From Eonycteris spelaea (lineage: Eukaryota > Chordata > Mammalia > Chiroptera > Pteropodidae): a stretch of DNA of 64,000 nucleotides. Below, piece by piece: positions 44,091 through 56,800 of the stretch. The notes beneath the pieces are model-generated. The model saw only the letters and a program-made list of their open reading frames with translations, was not told the DNA's origin and did not search any database. The stretch lies in assembly GCA_003508835.1 (NCBI GenBank), contig PUFA01000564.1, forward strand, positions 124,001 through 188,000, written 5' to 3'. The first letter of the stretch is position 1. Every line of letters starts with the position of its first letter. Position numbers and translations under genes: made by a program.

Positions 44091-44396
44091 GGGACCCCAG
44101 GGGGACGCCGTGGACAGCCGATGGCAGGGATGCCGACATGGGGACCCCAGGGGGACGCCGTGGACAGCCGATGGCAGGGATGCCGACATGGGGACCCCAG
44201 GGGGACGCCGTGGACAGCCGATGGCAGGGATGCCGACATGGGGACCCCAGGGGGAACGCCGTGGAAACAGCCGATGGCAAGGGGTGCCGACATGGGGACC
44301 CCCAGGGGGACGCCGTGGACAGCCGATGGCAGGGGTGCCGACATGGGGACCCCAGGGGGACGCCGTGGACAGCCGATGGCAGGGATGCCGACATGG
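44091..44396 (+). repeat. 50-bp minisatellite, about 6 copies
   Basis: The unit starts GGGACCCCAGGGGGACGCCG and ends GGGATGCCGACATG. Exact 50-base spacing is seen at 44091, 44141, 44191 and 44241, then two slightly longer copies at about 44294 and 44345. The first three copies look identical. It lies 1.6-1.9 kb upstream of the MUC5AC start. The period is not a multiple of three, so frames across it are artefacts. Confidence 0.93.
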
Positions 44397-44939
44397 GCAG
44401 CTCCTGCCAACCCTGGCCCCAGCCGTGGCCTGGGCAGCAGCTTCTGGGGTGTGCGCCCGGGAAGCGTGCTGGGGCCTGGGGGTGCCCAGGCGCAAGCTCT
44501 GGCAGCCGGTGGAGCCCCTGCCCAGCTGGGTCGGACCAGCCTTGGACATGCAGGGTGTGACCCAGGCTGGTGGCAGATGGGTTGGGGGTTGTGGCGTGGA
44601 CTCGGGCCTGCGGGGAGTGTGGCTGACCTGATGCTCCCTGCCCTTCTGGGGTCGTGAGGATCACAGGCCTGTCACTCACCCTCCCCTGGGCCTGGGTCCT
44701 GGTCCCCAGCTGCAGAACCTCAAGCTTTCCCCCCAGGCCTCCGATTCCTAACACCTGCTCATCTAACAGCATGCCAGACCCGTCCACCCTGCCTGCCCTG
44801 GCACAGCACCAGGTGACCTTGCGCCCAGCTCTGAGGCCTGGCAGGGAGCCCCAGCTATCCAGCGGGGGCCAGAACACAGCTGAAACATGAGGCTTCTGGG
44901 CACCCACTCACTCGCCACACCTGGCATCCTCGCCCTTCT

Positions 44940-45085
44940 CCCCCAACGACCACTCACTCACACACTCACCCACTCACTCATTTACTCAGGCATTCATTCA
45001 TTCATTCATTCACTCATTCACCCATTCACTCATTTTTAATCCACTGACCTAGTCACTTATTCGTTCATTCATCATTCTATACATC
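44940..45085 (+). repeat. CATT/CACT tetranucleotide repeat
   Basis: (CATT)n and (CACT)n, including CATTCATTCATTCATTCATT from 44991. It is a degenerate microsatellite about 1 kb upstream of MUC5AC. Confidence 0.92.
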
Positions 45086-45884
45086 CCCACACGCCTGTGA
45101 TCCGTGAGACACACTCTCTCCCAGGTACCAGAGCCAACTTAGGACATGGGGAGGGGATCCTAGACCTCTCCCCCGCAGGATGGGGGCCCAGCCCAGCCAC
45201 TGCCACACCCGTTGCTGCCTCCCCAGGTGGGGGCCTCCTGGTCAGGCCCAGGAGGAGCTGCCAGCCTCGCGGGGGGTGTGTGGCCGCCTGGGAGGCAGAG
45301 GCTGAGTCCTGCCCCAGTGCGGGCACCCGGGGCCCAACGCCCCAGGGCCTGGGCCAGGTGTCCATCGCGCTTCGGTGGCTTCTCGGACGAAGCTCATCGG
45401 GGTAAATACCCATGGGGATGGTTTCTGGGCTAGGGCCAGTTGGCATCTCCCCAACTAGTGGGCACAGACACTCCTGCCCCTCACAACTAAGGGCCCACAT
45501 GCGACTCCGTCTGGCTTGAGGCTCCCCACTGCCCGGGTGGGGCCAGGTGCCAACGCACGGCCGGTGCTCCAGGCAGCACTGGGCTGGGGTGCACAGTGGG
45601 GGAGGGTCCTGTCACAGAGAGGTCCACCCCCTGAGTCCCTCTCCAATGAGGGAGAGGTTGGTCGGGGAGCCTCGCTGGCAGTGGGGACACCAGTGACCTC
45701 TCTAGGCACCAGGAACTCAGCGGTCTGGGCACACAGAAGTGTGCTCAGAATAAGTTTAGGGTGGGGGCCGAGGAGGAGGATGCCTGAGGCCAGGACTTGG
45801 GGAGCCCTCAGGGAACCAGGCCCCACCTGGCACACATGCCCACCTCTGCCTGTCTCCGGCTGTGGCCAGCCCAGAGTGAGTGCG

Positions 45885-45975
45885 CACTGTTTACCTGGGC
45901 GAGCGGAACCACAGCCCTGCCCCGCCCACCCACGTGAAGCCACTGGGGCCGGAGCCAGCTCTAGGGCTACAAAGG
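45885..45975 (+). promoter_or_regulatory. MUC5AC proximal promoter candidates
   Basis: Within 150 bases of the start codon are TGTTTAC, a forkhead consensus (45889-45895), a GC-box-like CCCCGCCCACC near 45920, an E-box CACGTG (45931-45936) that also contains an ACGTG core, and a weak TATA-like TACAAAG (45968-45974), 62 bases before the ATG. FOXA, SP1 and HIF-type control of MUC5AC is known; use of these sites is inference. 45100-45880 upstream shows no gene. Confidence 0.45.
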
Positions 45976-46035
45976 CTCCTGCAGACTCGAGTCCCTCCGC
46001 AGAGGCCACCCCTGGGACGTCTCCCCCTCCACACA

Positions 46036-47837
46036 ATGGGTGTCGGCTGGAGGCAGCTGGCCCCGCTCTGGGCCCTGGCTCTCGCCCTGGCCTGCGCCCA
46101 GCACACAGGTGAGCTTCCCGCTGGCTGGCGTGCCCTGGCCACAGCCCGGCACCCCCTGCTCCCCCACGTCCTGAGGTGGCCCTGGTCGGGGGGCGGTCTT
46201 GCCCTGGGCTCCGGACAAGCCTCGTGAGCCGCTCTGGTAGCTCTAGCCACCTTACAGGTTCTAGCTTGTGGGGCTGGGGGGAGGGTTCCCAGGGCTGAGG
46301 GGTCCCAGTGGGGCCATGCCCCCTCAGGACCCCAGAAATCAGAATCACAGTGTCTGACAGGGTCTCGCGTGGCCTTGGGGCCGACACCGCTGTCCCTCAG
46401 ACCCCACCCCAGCTTCTGCTGTGCTGAGTCCCACTCGCTTCGGTCGCCTGAGCACCCGCTTTGGAGGGCAGCCTCGTCCTCACTCTGGGCCACCAGATGC
46501 CCTAACCTGCTCCACATCTTCCTGCAGAGGCCTAGTGGCCTCCTGGCGAGCCGTCAGGCCCTCTGTGGCTCACAGCTGACCTCTTGGCAGGCTGCTGCCT
46601 GTTTCTCGTCATGTCTGAACAGGGACACCACTGCCTAGCCTGTGGTGGACACTCGCTGTGAAATGAACGAAAGTGAATGAATAATTGGCCCCTGGAGATA
46701 CCCAGTCACGCCTAGGTGACCACCCCAGAATGCTTGTGGGTGAAGGTGAGGGGGCTGCGGCTCGGCCGTGGGCCTGGGACACCCACCTCCCACAGAGCCC
46801 ATCCCCCTCTGAGGCCGTGTGCCTGCCCTACACCTGCTCAGGGGCACCCTCCCCTCCCCCACAGGTGGGGCCAGGTGGGCTCTGCAGAGCACCTGGACCT
46901 CCCTCCTGCCCCCCAGGGCCCGCGGTGTCTCCCGCCTGTCAGAGCCACCCCAGGGGCCAAAGCTGGCACAACTCTGAGTGGCCACTTGCCTTGGGTACCT
47001 CTCAGTCTGCCCCACTGAGGGGCTGGGACTTGGGGGCTAAGGGACACCCCTGCACACGTGGGCCCTGATGGTCACCTGGAAGCTCCCCTGCAGGCTGCTT
47101 TGCTATGTTCTCATTGCACTCAGGTTACTGCAGAGAGGGGGTGGCAGTGGAGGACCAGCTGAGGGACATCTGCATTGCTTCCCTGCTTAACTCCTGACGT
47201 GTCGGCTGCACCCGTGTCCTCTCCGCCTGGAAGAGGGGCTGGCGGGTGGGCCTCCCTGGCATTTCTGTGTGGGTGCTGCGTGTGCAGAGCAGGGAGCATG
47301 GGGTGGGGTCCTTGTGGCCTGAGGAGAGGTGGGGGGACGAGGTGTGCTCCAGCCAACCCATCTGCATTTCCCCAACTGGCTCCCAGGGGGCCCGCCTGCC
47401 CCGTCTCATCACCAAGGGACTGTCTTCAGACACCAATGCGACTCAGGCACTTTTGAGGTCTGGGTGCAAGAGTCCCACGTGCCAATGGCCTTCTGGGCCA
47501 CGTGGGTGTGAGCACGGACAGCCCTGGGTGCTCCGGGCCAGCGTGAGAGGAAGTAGAGGGCAGAGGGAAGCCCTTGCCCACAGAGGCCTCCAGGCTGCGC
47601 GTGTGCGCCGGGCCGGGCGGCCGGGCAGGGAGGCCGCACAGCACAGTCCAGTTGGCCCGAGTGCCCACAGCCTCAGACGGCCACTTGGCATCTTGCTGGG
47701 CACAGACTCCCACCCCCTGATGCTGTGTGGGCGGGCGTGGGCATGGGGACTGTGCGTCAATGCTCTCCTTCCCGCAGGTGACCCACTCCTCGGCGTGACC
47801 CTCCTCCCGCCTCTGAGAAGCACCCCCATGGTGCGAG
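46036..47837 (+). other. MUC5AC: MUC5AC exons 1-2: signal peptide and N-terminal segment
   Basis: Exon 1 encodes [20 protein letters not shown] followed by AQHTG, a clear signal peptide nearly identical in layout to known MUC5AC. Exon 2 (60 nt) encodes [19 protein letters not shown], matching the segment just before the first VWD. The human protein has about 25 more residues between these two parts. I find no exon for them in the 1.7 kb intron, so either that exon is absent, has diverged, or I missed it. Confidence 0.85.
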
Positions 47838-50800
47838 GTGAGTGTGATCTTGGAGGCCGGGCTGGGCGCCTTAGTTAGCTGGGCCCTCCTCCTGCAGACC
47901 TGGGGGTGCAGCTTTCCGGGAGACTGTGACTGGGTGTTGGCAAAGGGCCCAGAACGTGCAGGCCCCACCTCCCCAGACACCTGCCCTGGAGCAGCGGGGG
48001 TTCCAGGCGGGGCGGCAGGGTTCCAGGGTTCCAGGAGGGGCGGCGGGGGTTCCAGGCGGGGCGGCGGGGTTCCAGGGTTCCAGGCGGGGCGGGGGGTTCC
48101 AGGCGGGGCGGCAGGGTTCCAGGTTCCAGGCGGGGCGGCGGGTTCCAGGGTTCCAGGCGGGGCGGCAGGGTTCCAGGGTCCAGGGGGCGGCGGGGGTTCC
48201 AGGCGGGGCAGCAGGGTTCCAGGGTCCCAGGAGGGGCGGCGGGGGTTCCAGGCGGGGCGGTGGGGGTTCTAGGCGGGGGGGGGGTCCCTCAGGACAGTCG
48301 CTGCTCCCCCACAGCCCTGAACGCGACGCACAATGGGCGCGTGTGCAGCACCTGGGGCGACTTCCACTACAAGACCTTCGATGGCGACGTCTTCCGCTTC
48401 CCCGGCCGCTGCAACTACGTCTTCTCCGCGCACTGCGGAGCCGCCTACGAGGACTTCAACGTCCAGCTGCGCCGCGGCCCGGAGGCCAACGCCACCACGC
48501 TGAGCAGGGTCACCATGAGGCTCAACGGATGGTCATTGAACTGACCAAGAACTCCGTCCTGGTCAATGGCGCCCGTGAGCCTGGGCCCCTGGGCGGCCGT
48601 GGGAGGGAGGTGGGTCACCCCCATGAGTGTAGCCGAGTGGGGCCTTCCCTGGGCCTGTGCTTGGCCACCTGCCCCTCCCAGCCCCAGGATTCTTGTGCTG
48701 CCCCTAGAAGTGTCCCCTTCCCAGTGCTCCTGGGCCCCCTGTCCTTGTCACACCCACTGGCACTGTCTGTGGCACAGTGGCCTTGTCACATACATGACCC
48801 CCATCGCCCTGCCCTCACGTGCCCTCGTGCCTCAGCCCGCCCCTCTCCGCAGAGTCCCGCTGCCCTTCAGCCAGGCGGGGTCTTCATTGAGCGCAGCAGC
48901 AGCTACCTGAAGGTGGCGGCCAGGCTGGGCCTCGTCTTCATGTGGAACCGAGACGACAGCCTCCTGGTGAGTCTGGGGCAAGTGGGGGCGGCCCCCTGTG
49001 GGCGACGGCCTCCCGAGAGGGAAGGGGTGTTCTGGGTGAGGGTGACTGGGAAGGTGGGGGGAGGATGGGCCCCTGGCAGGCCCTTCCAGGTCGGAGTGCT
49101 GCCTGGACTCACGGCTTCGTGAGTGCCTGGGGCAGGTCCGGCCCTGCTCCCCTCCAGAAGCCCGCCCCTCCGCGGGGCGGCACTCTCCCACACCTCCTCT
49201 GTCCTCCATCCTGGGTGTCCCTGGTGGGCCAGGCCTTTGACATGTCATTTGGTTCCAGCTCGAGCTGGACACCAAGTACGCCAACCAGACCTGTGGGCTC
49301 TGTGGAGACTTCAACGGTGTCCCTGGCATCAACGAGTTCTCCTCCCACGGTGAGGCCAGAGGCACTGCCGCCGTCGGCTCCCCGCAGGGCTGTCCTCCCT
49401 GTCCCAAGTCGTGTCTCTAACTGCGTGCACATGCACCACGTGCACATGTGCTTGCACCCGAGCATGAAGACCTGCACGTGGCCATGTACGCATGGGCAGA
49501 GTGCACCTGCACACACCCGCATGATCCAGCATGCTCACGTGCACGTGTGCACATCTACGTGATCTGGCACACACGCCTGGACACCTGCATGCCAGCAGCA
49601 CGCACGCTGCACGCCCACACGGGCACACTGTATGGTTTGCAGTGACGCATGGGGCCCTCTGAGGTCGCTCCGGGCAGTGGGCAGGCACCTCTGTACCCCA
49701 CACTTTCACTGAAATTACGGATCAGCCTCCAGTCAGACACTGTCACTGTTCCTGGTCAAGTTTTTGCCACCGAGCAGTGGCTTTTTGTGAAACCCATGCC
49801 CAGGCCCAGGAAGCCCCACAGTGTGGACGGGGAGGTGGGCAGAGCGGGACATGTGAGGCGTCGGGGGGCCGGGGGCACAGGGAGCCGGCGAAGAGCCCAG
49901 CGCTGTGCTCCCTGCGCCAGGCTGACCCCAGCGAGTTCGGAACCTGCAGAAGATGGACGGCCCACGGAGCAGTGTCAGGACGCCGTCCCTGTGGCCCCGG
50001 CCAACTGCTCCACTGGCACTGTGAGCCCCAGCAGGAAGGGGCGGGTGGCGGGGCCTGCTCCTGCCCCCTGGGCGGCGGTGGGGGCGGTGGGCCGGGGCCT
50101 TCGAGAGCCGGGAGACAGCGCGGGCTCCGGCTATGCCCCCAGAGTATCTGCGAGGGGATCCTGACTGCGGAGCCGTTCGCGGGCTGCAACGCCCTGGTGG
50201 AACGCCAGCAGCTACGTGGACACCTGCCGGCAGGACGTCTGCCTCTGCGAGCACGCCGACCGGCCCGCTGCCTCTGCGACACCCTGGCCGAGTACTCCCG
50301 CCAGTGCGCCACGCCGGGGGGCTGCCCCTGGACTGGCGGAGCCCCGACCTCTGCCGTGAGTGCCTCGCCGCCCTGCCCGGCACCCTGTCCTGCCCGGGCT
50401 CAGGGGCAGGGGCAGGCTGTGACACGGGCCCTGCTGTCCTTACAGCCCAGACGTGCCCCATCAAATGCAACACCACGAGTGTGGCTCCCCTGCGCCGACA
50501 CCTGCTCCAACCGCGAGCACTCCCAGCTCTGCGAGGACCACTGCGTGTTCTGGCTGCTTCTGCCCGGAGGGTGAGACGGAGCCCCCAGCCCCACCGGCCC
50601 CCCTGAGGATCGCACAGATGCATCCGAGGTCCCCAGGCGGTCGGCGCTGCGACGCCGGTCCTTGGAATGAAGGCCCCTCTGACCTGGCCAGCCCTGGGAG
50701 CCCCTGGGCGGCAGGGACACCAGGGACAGAGGTGTCCCCTGCACACACTCGCTCGGTAGACACAGCCTGGCACCTGCCACATGGCCTGCCCACTCCTGCA

Positions 50801-53800
50801 GGGACGGTGCTCGATGACATCGGCCAGACCGGCTGCATCCCCGTGTCCAGTGCCCCTGCGTGTACAACGGGGCCGTCTACGCTCCGGGGGCTGTCTACTC
50901 CACAGGCTGCACCAACTGGTAGGGCCCCAGGCCCGCCCCCCGTCCCCCAGACGTGTCCTGGAACAGCTCCTCTGGGGGCAACCCGGTGCCGGTCGCCCCT
51001 CCACGTGGGGCCCGGGCACAGGCGGACGCTGACGGGCCGGGGCTGCGCGGGGCAGGCGGGCCTGCCGGCGGGGCAGGCGGCGCTGCTCCCAGGCCTGCCC
51101 GCCATGGCCTTTCTCTGCTCTTAGCACCTGCTCCCAAGGCCGGTGGAACTGCCAGGAGCTTCCGTGCCCCGGCACCTGCTCTGTGCTGGGGGGCGCCCAC
51201 TTCTCCACGTTTGACGAGAGGCCATACACGGTGCACGGTGACTGCAGCTACGTGCTGGCCAAGGTGCAGCCGGGGTCCCTGCCCAGACAGAGCGGCTGTC
51301 AGGGCCACCTCCAGCCGGGGCCGCGTGTAGCCGGGGTCTCCTGGACCCCGGGCCCGGTCCTCCAGGACACGGCCCCAGCACCACGGGGCTCCCAGGGTGG
51401 GCAGGGAGGCGGCGGTGGGGCGGGCTGGGCAGCGCTGAGGACACAACACTTGTCCTCGTCCGCAGCCTTGTGACGGCAGCGCCTTCACCGTGCTGGCCGA
51501 GCTGCGCAGGTGCGGGCTGACAGACAGCGAGACCTGCCTGAGGAGCCTGACGCTGAGCCTGGCCGGGGGGCAGACGGTGAGTGCAGACCCTGGGGCCGGG
51601 GAGGGGCTGCATCCCTCACGCGAGCCTTGACCCTGGCGTGGGCAGCGAGCACCAGGCATGGCCTGAGGCTCTTCCCACCCCGTTTGCTGCGTGCACCTCC
51701 GTGGGTCCCCTGCATGACCGGTTCGGGGCGAGAGATGGGGTCTCCGCACCTGCCCCAGCCCACAGCCCCCGTCTCGCAACAACCTTGGGATGCGCGTGGG
51801 CCCCGGGGACCCGTCCTCAGCCCGTGCTCGTGGGAGCTATGCACGGCGAGGACTCGCAGACACATCCCACAGCTGCCAGGGCCGCGGGGGGCGGGCAGGG
51901 GCCGAGCCCTGACCCTGCTGCCTGGCGAGACCACACTCCCTGCTGCTCCCAGGTCATCGTGATCAAGGCCAGTGGGGAGGTGTTCGTGAACCAGATCTAC
52001 ACCCAGCTGCCCGTCTCAGCAGGTGAGGGCCGGGCCCCAGCCTCCCCCACCTCCCAGAGGGTCCCGCACCTCGCACCCCATGGACACCCTCGTCCCTGTG
52101 TCCGCAGCCAACGTCACACTCTTCAGACCCTCGACCTTCTTCGTCATCGCCCAGACAAACCTGGGCCTGCAGGTGGACGTCCAGCTGGTGCCCACCATGC
52201 AGGTGTTCGTGAGGCTGGCACCTGAGCTCCGAGGGCTGACCTGCGGTAAGAGGCGCCACCGCCCCGTTGCCCGAGCCTGCCCTCGGAGGCTGGGCTCACG
52301 GGCCTCACGCCACCCCCACCCCGGCCCAGGTCTCTGCGGGAACTTCAACCAGAACCAGGCCGATGACCTGCGGGCCCTGAGCGGCGTGGTGGAGGGCACG
52401 GCCGCCGCCTTCGCCAACACCTGGAAGACGCAGGCCGCCTGCCCCAACGTCAAGAGCATCTTCGAGGACCCCTGCTCCCTCAGCGTGGAGAACGGTACGT
52501 GTGTCCATCTGCCCGCGGCCCGGGCCGTGGAGGGGCAGGCACGGGCTCCAGCTGGCCGCTCCGGGCCTGCGGGGCGCGTCCTGGGGCAACCTGGCGACTC
52601 GCTGGCACGTGCGGTCGCCTGGACCACAGGGAGCCGGGGGGAGCCCTCTCCGCGAGCACCCACTCAGGTGGGCGTGGTGTGTGGGAGTTCGGGGTGGAGG
52701 GAAGGGGCGCACCTCACACAGCCCCCCGTGGAGGCCGCACGTGCCCGCTGACGCCCTTTGTCCTCCGTCCACAGAGAAGTACGCTCAGCACTGGTGCTCG
52801 CGGCTGACCGACCCACGAGGCCCCTTCGCCCAGTGCCATGCGGCCGTGAGCCCTGGCACCTACTTCTCGGTAAGGCCGCCCACCTGCCTCTCCCCTCCTG
52901 CCGCATGGACGCCCCCAGGGGGTCCAGGAAGACCATGCAGCTGGGTCCAGGCCAGCCGGTGTCTTGGCTTCATCCCTCGTCCCTAATCCATCACTCACCA
53001 CCATCCTGAGTTTGTCTCCTGCTTTCAGCCCTGCCACAGACCTGGGGTCCAGACCCAGACGGTTTGACACCCACTGACCCTGGGTCCAGTTGGGCCACTG
53101 CGAGGCTCTGGCATCTGAGGCCACCGGGCAGGGCTGGACCCCCCGCGTCCCTGCCTAGTGGAGAGCTTGGCGGGTGGAGCGCTGCTGGGGGAGCGAGCCC
53201 TGGCCGCGCGGGCGGGGTCCTGGAGACGGGGTGCGCATGCGCGAAGCACGTGTGGGCGGGGCCCCTGACGCCCGCTGTCCCCAGAACTGCCTGTTCGACA
53301 CGTGCAACTGCGAGCAGAGCGAGGAGTGCCTGTGCGCCGCGCTGTCCTCCTACGTGCGCGCATGCGCGGCCCAGGGCGTGCTGCTCCGTGGCTGGCGGGA
53401 CGGCGTCTGCGGTGAGTGCGCGGCCGGGGTCTTCCAGGGCCGGGGTGCGTGCTCTGTGGTCCCCGCTTCGAGGGGGCGCGCCTGGCGGGGATGGCGAGCC
53501 AGGGGCCCAGGGACGCTCCGTCCTGAGTGCCGCCCCCGTCCTGGCGTCCTGCAGCGAAGCCCATGGACAACTGCCCCACGTCCATGACCTACCAGTACAA
53601 CATCAGCACCTGCCAGCCCACCTGCCGGGCCCGCAGCAATGAGGACGTCACCTGCGGCATCAGCTTCGTGCCCGTGGACGGCTGTGCCTGCCCCCACGGC
53701 ACCTTCCTGGATGATGAGGGCAAGTGTGTGCCAGCCACTAGCTGTCCCTGCTACTATGGGGACTCCATGGTCCCCAGTGGGGAGTCACTGCACGAACACG

Positions 53801-56800
53801 GGGCAGTCTGGTGAGTCCCCGCCGGACAGCTGGGCGGCAGGCGGGGCAGGAGGGTGGCGGGGGACTCTGACCACCCTCTCCTCGCAGCACCTGCACACAG
53901 GGCACACTGACCTGCATCGGAGGCCACGCCCCTGCCCCAGGTGAGCTGGGAAGGAGGCGGGGAGGGAGGGGCCCTGGGTTTCCCCCCATAACTTCGGGGT
54001 GAACGCTCCCAAGTCCCCATGGCTAGGTGTTCATTGGCATGTCAGGCAGTGTCTGCTCTCTGGGCTCAGCGGGGGCGGCGGGGGCGGCCGTGCCTTGTGT
54101 GCACGGGACACACACACCCACACAGACCTGTGCACATACACGCACGTGCTGCACACGTGCACACACTCACCACGCCCCAGGGCGACCACGGGCTCGGCCG
54201 GAGACTCGTGCGTTGAGTGTGCAGCGGCCACGTCCCTCAGAGCGGGCTGGGCGGGCAGCGTCTGAAAGCCTCTGGGCGGCCGCTCCCTCCCCAGAGTGTG
54301 TCCCCCCGATGGCCTACGTTGACTGCCGCAATGCCACCCCTGGGACCGTGGGGGCCGGCTGCCAGAAGAGCTGCCAGACCCTGGACATGGATTGCGTGAG
54401 TGTCCCGTGGCCCTGCTGGTCCCCTAGGACCCCAGTGCCTGCCAGTGCTCCTGGGGACCCCAAGGACCCCACACCTGCTTGGCCCCAGGAGGACCCCTGC
54501 CCGAGCTGCGCCCGCTGCCCTGTGGCCCCACACAGCCCACGTGGCCCTGCCGTCATCCCAGGGTGTCCTCTGCTGCGTGAGTTCTCTGTCCCAGCCTGTC
54601 CACTGAGTGACGTGTGCCCTGCCCACAGTACAGCCCCCAGTGTGTGCCCGGCTGCGTGTGTCCCGACGGGCTGGTGGCCGACGGCGAAGGTGGCTGCATT
54701 GCTGTGGCTGACTGCCCCTGTGTGCACAATGAGGCCAGCTATCAGGCCGGCCAGACCGTCCGAGTGGGCTGCAACACTTGGTACGGGGGACTTGGGGTGC
54801 CATCCTTGGGGAAGGCACAGCCCAGTCAGGTGTCCGGAAGGCCCCGCGGAGCCTGTGGGAGGGATGGCCTGCCCGCGCCAGCTCCGGTCTGACCAGTGGC
54901 ACCCCTTCCAGCACCTGTAAAAGTAGGATGTGGCAGTGCACAGACGAGCCCTGCCTGGCCACCTGCACCGTGTACGGGGACGGTCACTACCTCACCTTCG
55001 ATGGACAGCGCTACAGCTTCAATGGGGACTGCGGGTACACGCTGGTCCAGGTGGGGCCCGAGCTCCTGGCTCTCCAGCACTCCTGTATCACGACCCCCAT
55101 CCACCCCATCCACCCCCCCACCGCCGTCAGCCCCGTCTCCGCCGCCAGCCCCGTCCCCGCCGTCAGCCCCGTCCCCAGTGTTAGCACCGTCCTGCCTCCT
55201 TTTGGGAAGGTGAGTGGGGTTCTTCCTGTCCTCGCAGGATGACTGTGGAGGAATGGCAGTGCCCAGGACACCTTCCACGTTGTCACCGAGAATGTCCCCT
55301 GCGGCACCACAGGGACCACCTGCTCCAAGGCCATCAAGATCTTCCTCGGGGTGAGTGAGGGGCCGAGACACCCCTGGGAGGCTCCAGGGCGTCCTAGGAA
55401 GGCCTCATTTTCACTCGTGAGCCGTGATGGGCACCATGTGGCCAGTAGGCTCTCCCGGGAGGTGGCCTGGGATCCTTGCTGGGCTCTGAGGGACCCTCCC
55501 TGTGCAGAGCTACGAGCTGAAGCTGAGTGACGGGCAAGTGAAGGTAATGGAGAAGGGTGCGGGGCAGGAGGCGCCGTACTCCATCCGCCAGGAGGGCCTC
55601 TACCTCGTGGTGGACACCGAGGCCGGCCTGGTGCTGATGTGGGACAGGAAGACCAGCCTCTCCCTCAGACTCAGCCCCGAGTTCAAGGTGAGGCCCTGCC
55701 CCCCACCTCTGCGTAGAGTCATGGGGTTGTGCTCTGGTGTCCTCTCTCCAGGGGAGGGGCGGGGTCGGAGGGCAGGGGGCAGGGAAGGGGGCTCTGGCCC
55801 CTCCTGGGCTCGCTCTAAGCCTCCGACCACTCCGCGCACCAGGGCAGGGTCTGCGGGCTGTGCGGGAACTTCGATGACAACGCTGCCAACGACTTCACCA
55901 CGCGGAGCCAGTCTGTGGTGGGCGACGTGCTGGAGTTCAGCAACAGCTGGAAGTTCTCCCCGTCCTGCCCGGACGCCCCGGCCCCCAGGGACCCCTGCAC
56001 CGCCAACCCTACCGCAAGTCCTGGGCCCAGAAGCAGTGCAGCATCATCAACAGCCCCACCTTCGCCGCTGCCATGCCCATGTATGTGCGGCCTCCCTCCC
56101 GGAAGTGGGGGGCGGTGCCGGAAGTGGGGGGGCAGTGTCACCTTGCGGGGGAGCGGATGCCCTTTAGGACCAGCCAATGGACCTTAGGGTCAGTCTGGCT
56201 GGCCATGTGGGACAGGGCCTTTGCTGTCCCGAGGTCTGGGGGCACCTGGCCAGGCCAACACGACAGTGCAGGCTTGATCCCCTGAGAGCCCCCAGGGTAG
56301 GGTCCCCGGAATCTGAGGCCCTCCCCCACAGGTGGAGCCCGCCAAGTACTACGAGGCCTGCGTGAGCGACGCGTGCGCCTGTGACTCCGGCGGCGACTGC
56401 GAGTGCTTCTGCACGGCCGTGGCCGCCTACGCCCAGGCCTGCCGCGACGCGGGCGTGTGCGTGCCCTGGCGCACCCCGGACGTCTGCCGTGAGTCGGGCT
56501 CTGTCCGCGGTGCCGAAGCGCGAGCGGGGGTGGCGGGAGCCGGCGGAGCCGCAGCAGGCCCTGGGCCCGACCCGCGCGCGTGTGCGCGTACATGTCCGTG
56601 AACACCAGCACACGGGGGGGCCCCCAAATGGGTGACTCCGGCAAGGACGGGTGTTCTAACCCAGGGCCGAGAAACGAGCCGCAGCGCGAGGGGCGGCCCC
56701 GCAGATCCCTCCGCCCCGGCGCGAGCCGGCCCTGCGCCGCATGTCCAGGGGACGCGCGGGCCGGCGGCGGCCTTAGCCTCTGTCCTCTACCCTCAGCCCT

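Noticed and set aside
44091..44396. Regular repeats that could suggest a CRISPR array
   Set aside because: Units are directly contiguous with no unique spacers, in a mammalian locus; it is a minisatellite.
43393..44907. 504-codon open frame on the minus strand upstream of MUC5AC
   Set aside because: A large part is the 50-bp minisatellite read through its frames, and no protein family is recognisable.
55051..55237. MUC5AC intron 21 as a retained coding segment (about 60 open codons after exon 21)
   Set aside because: It has good donor and acceptor sites, is 187 nt and so not a multiple of three, stops at exon 22, and is absent from known MUC5AC.
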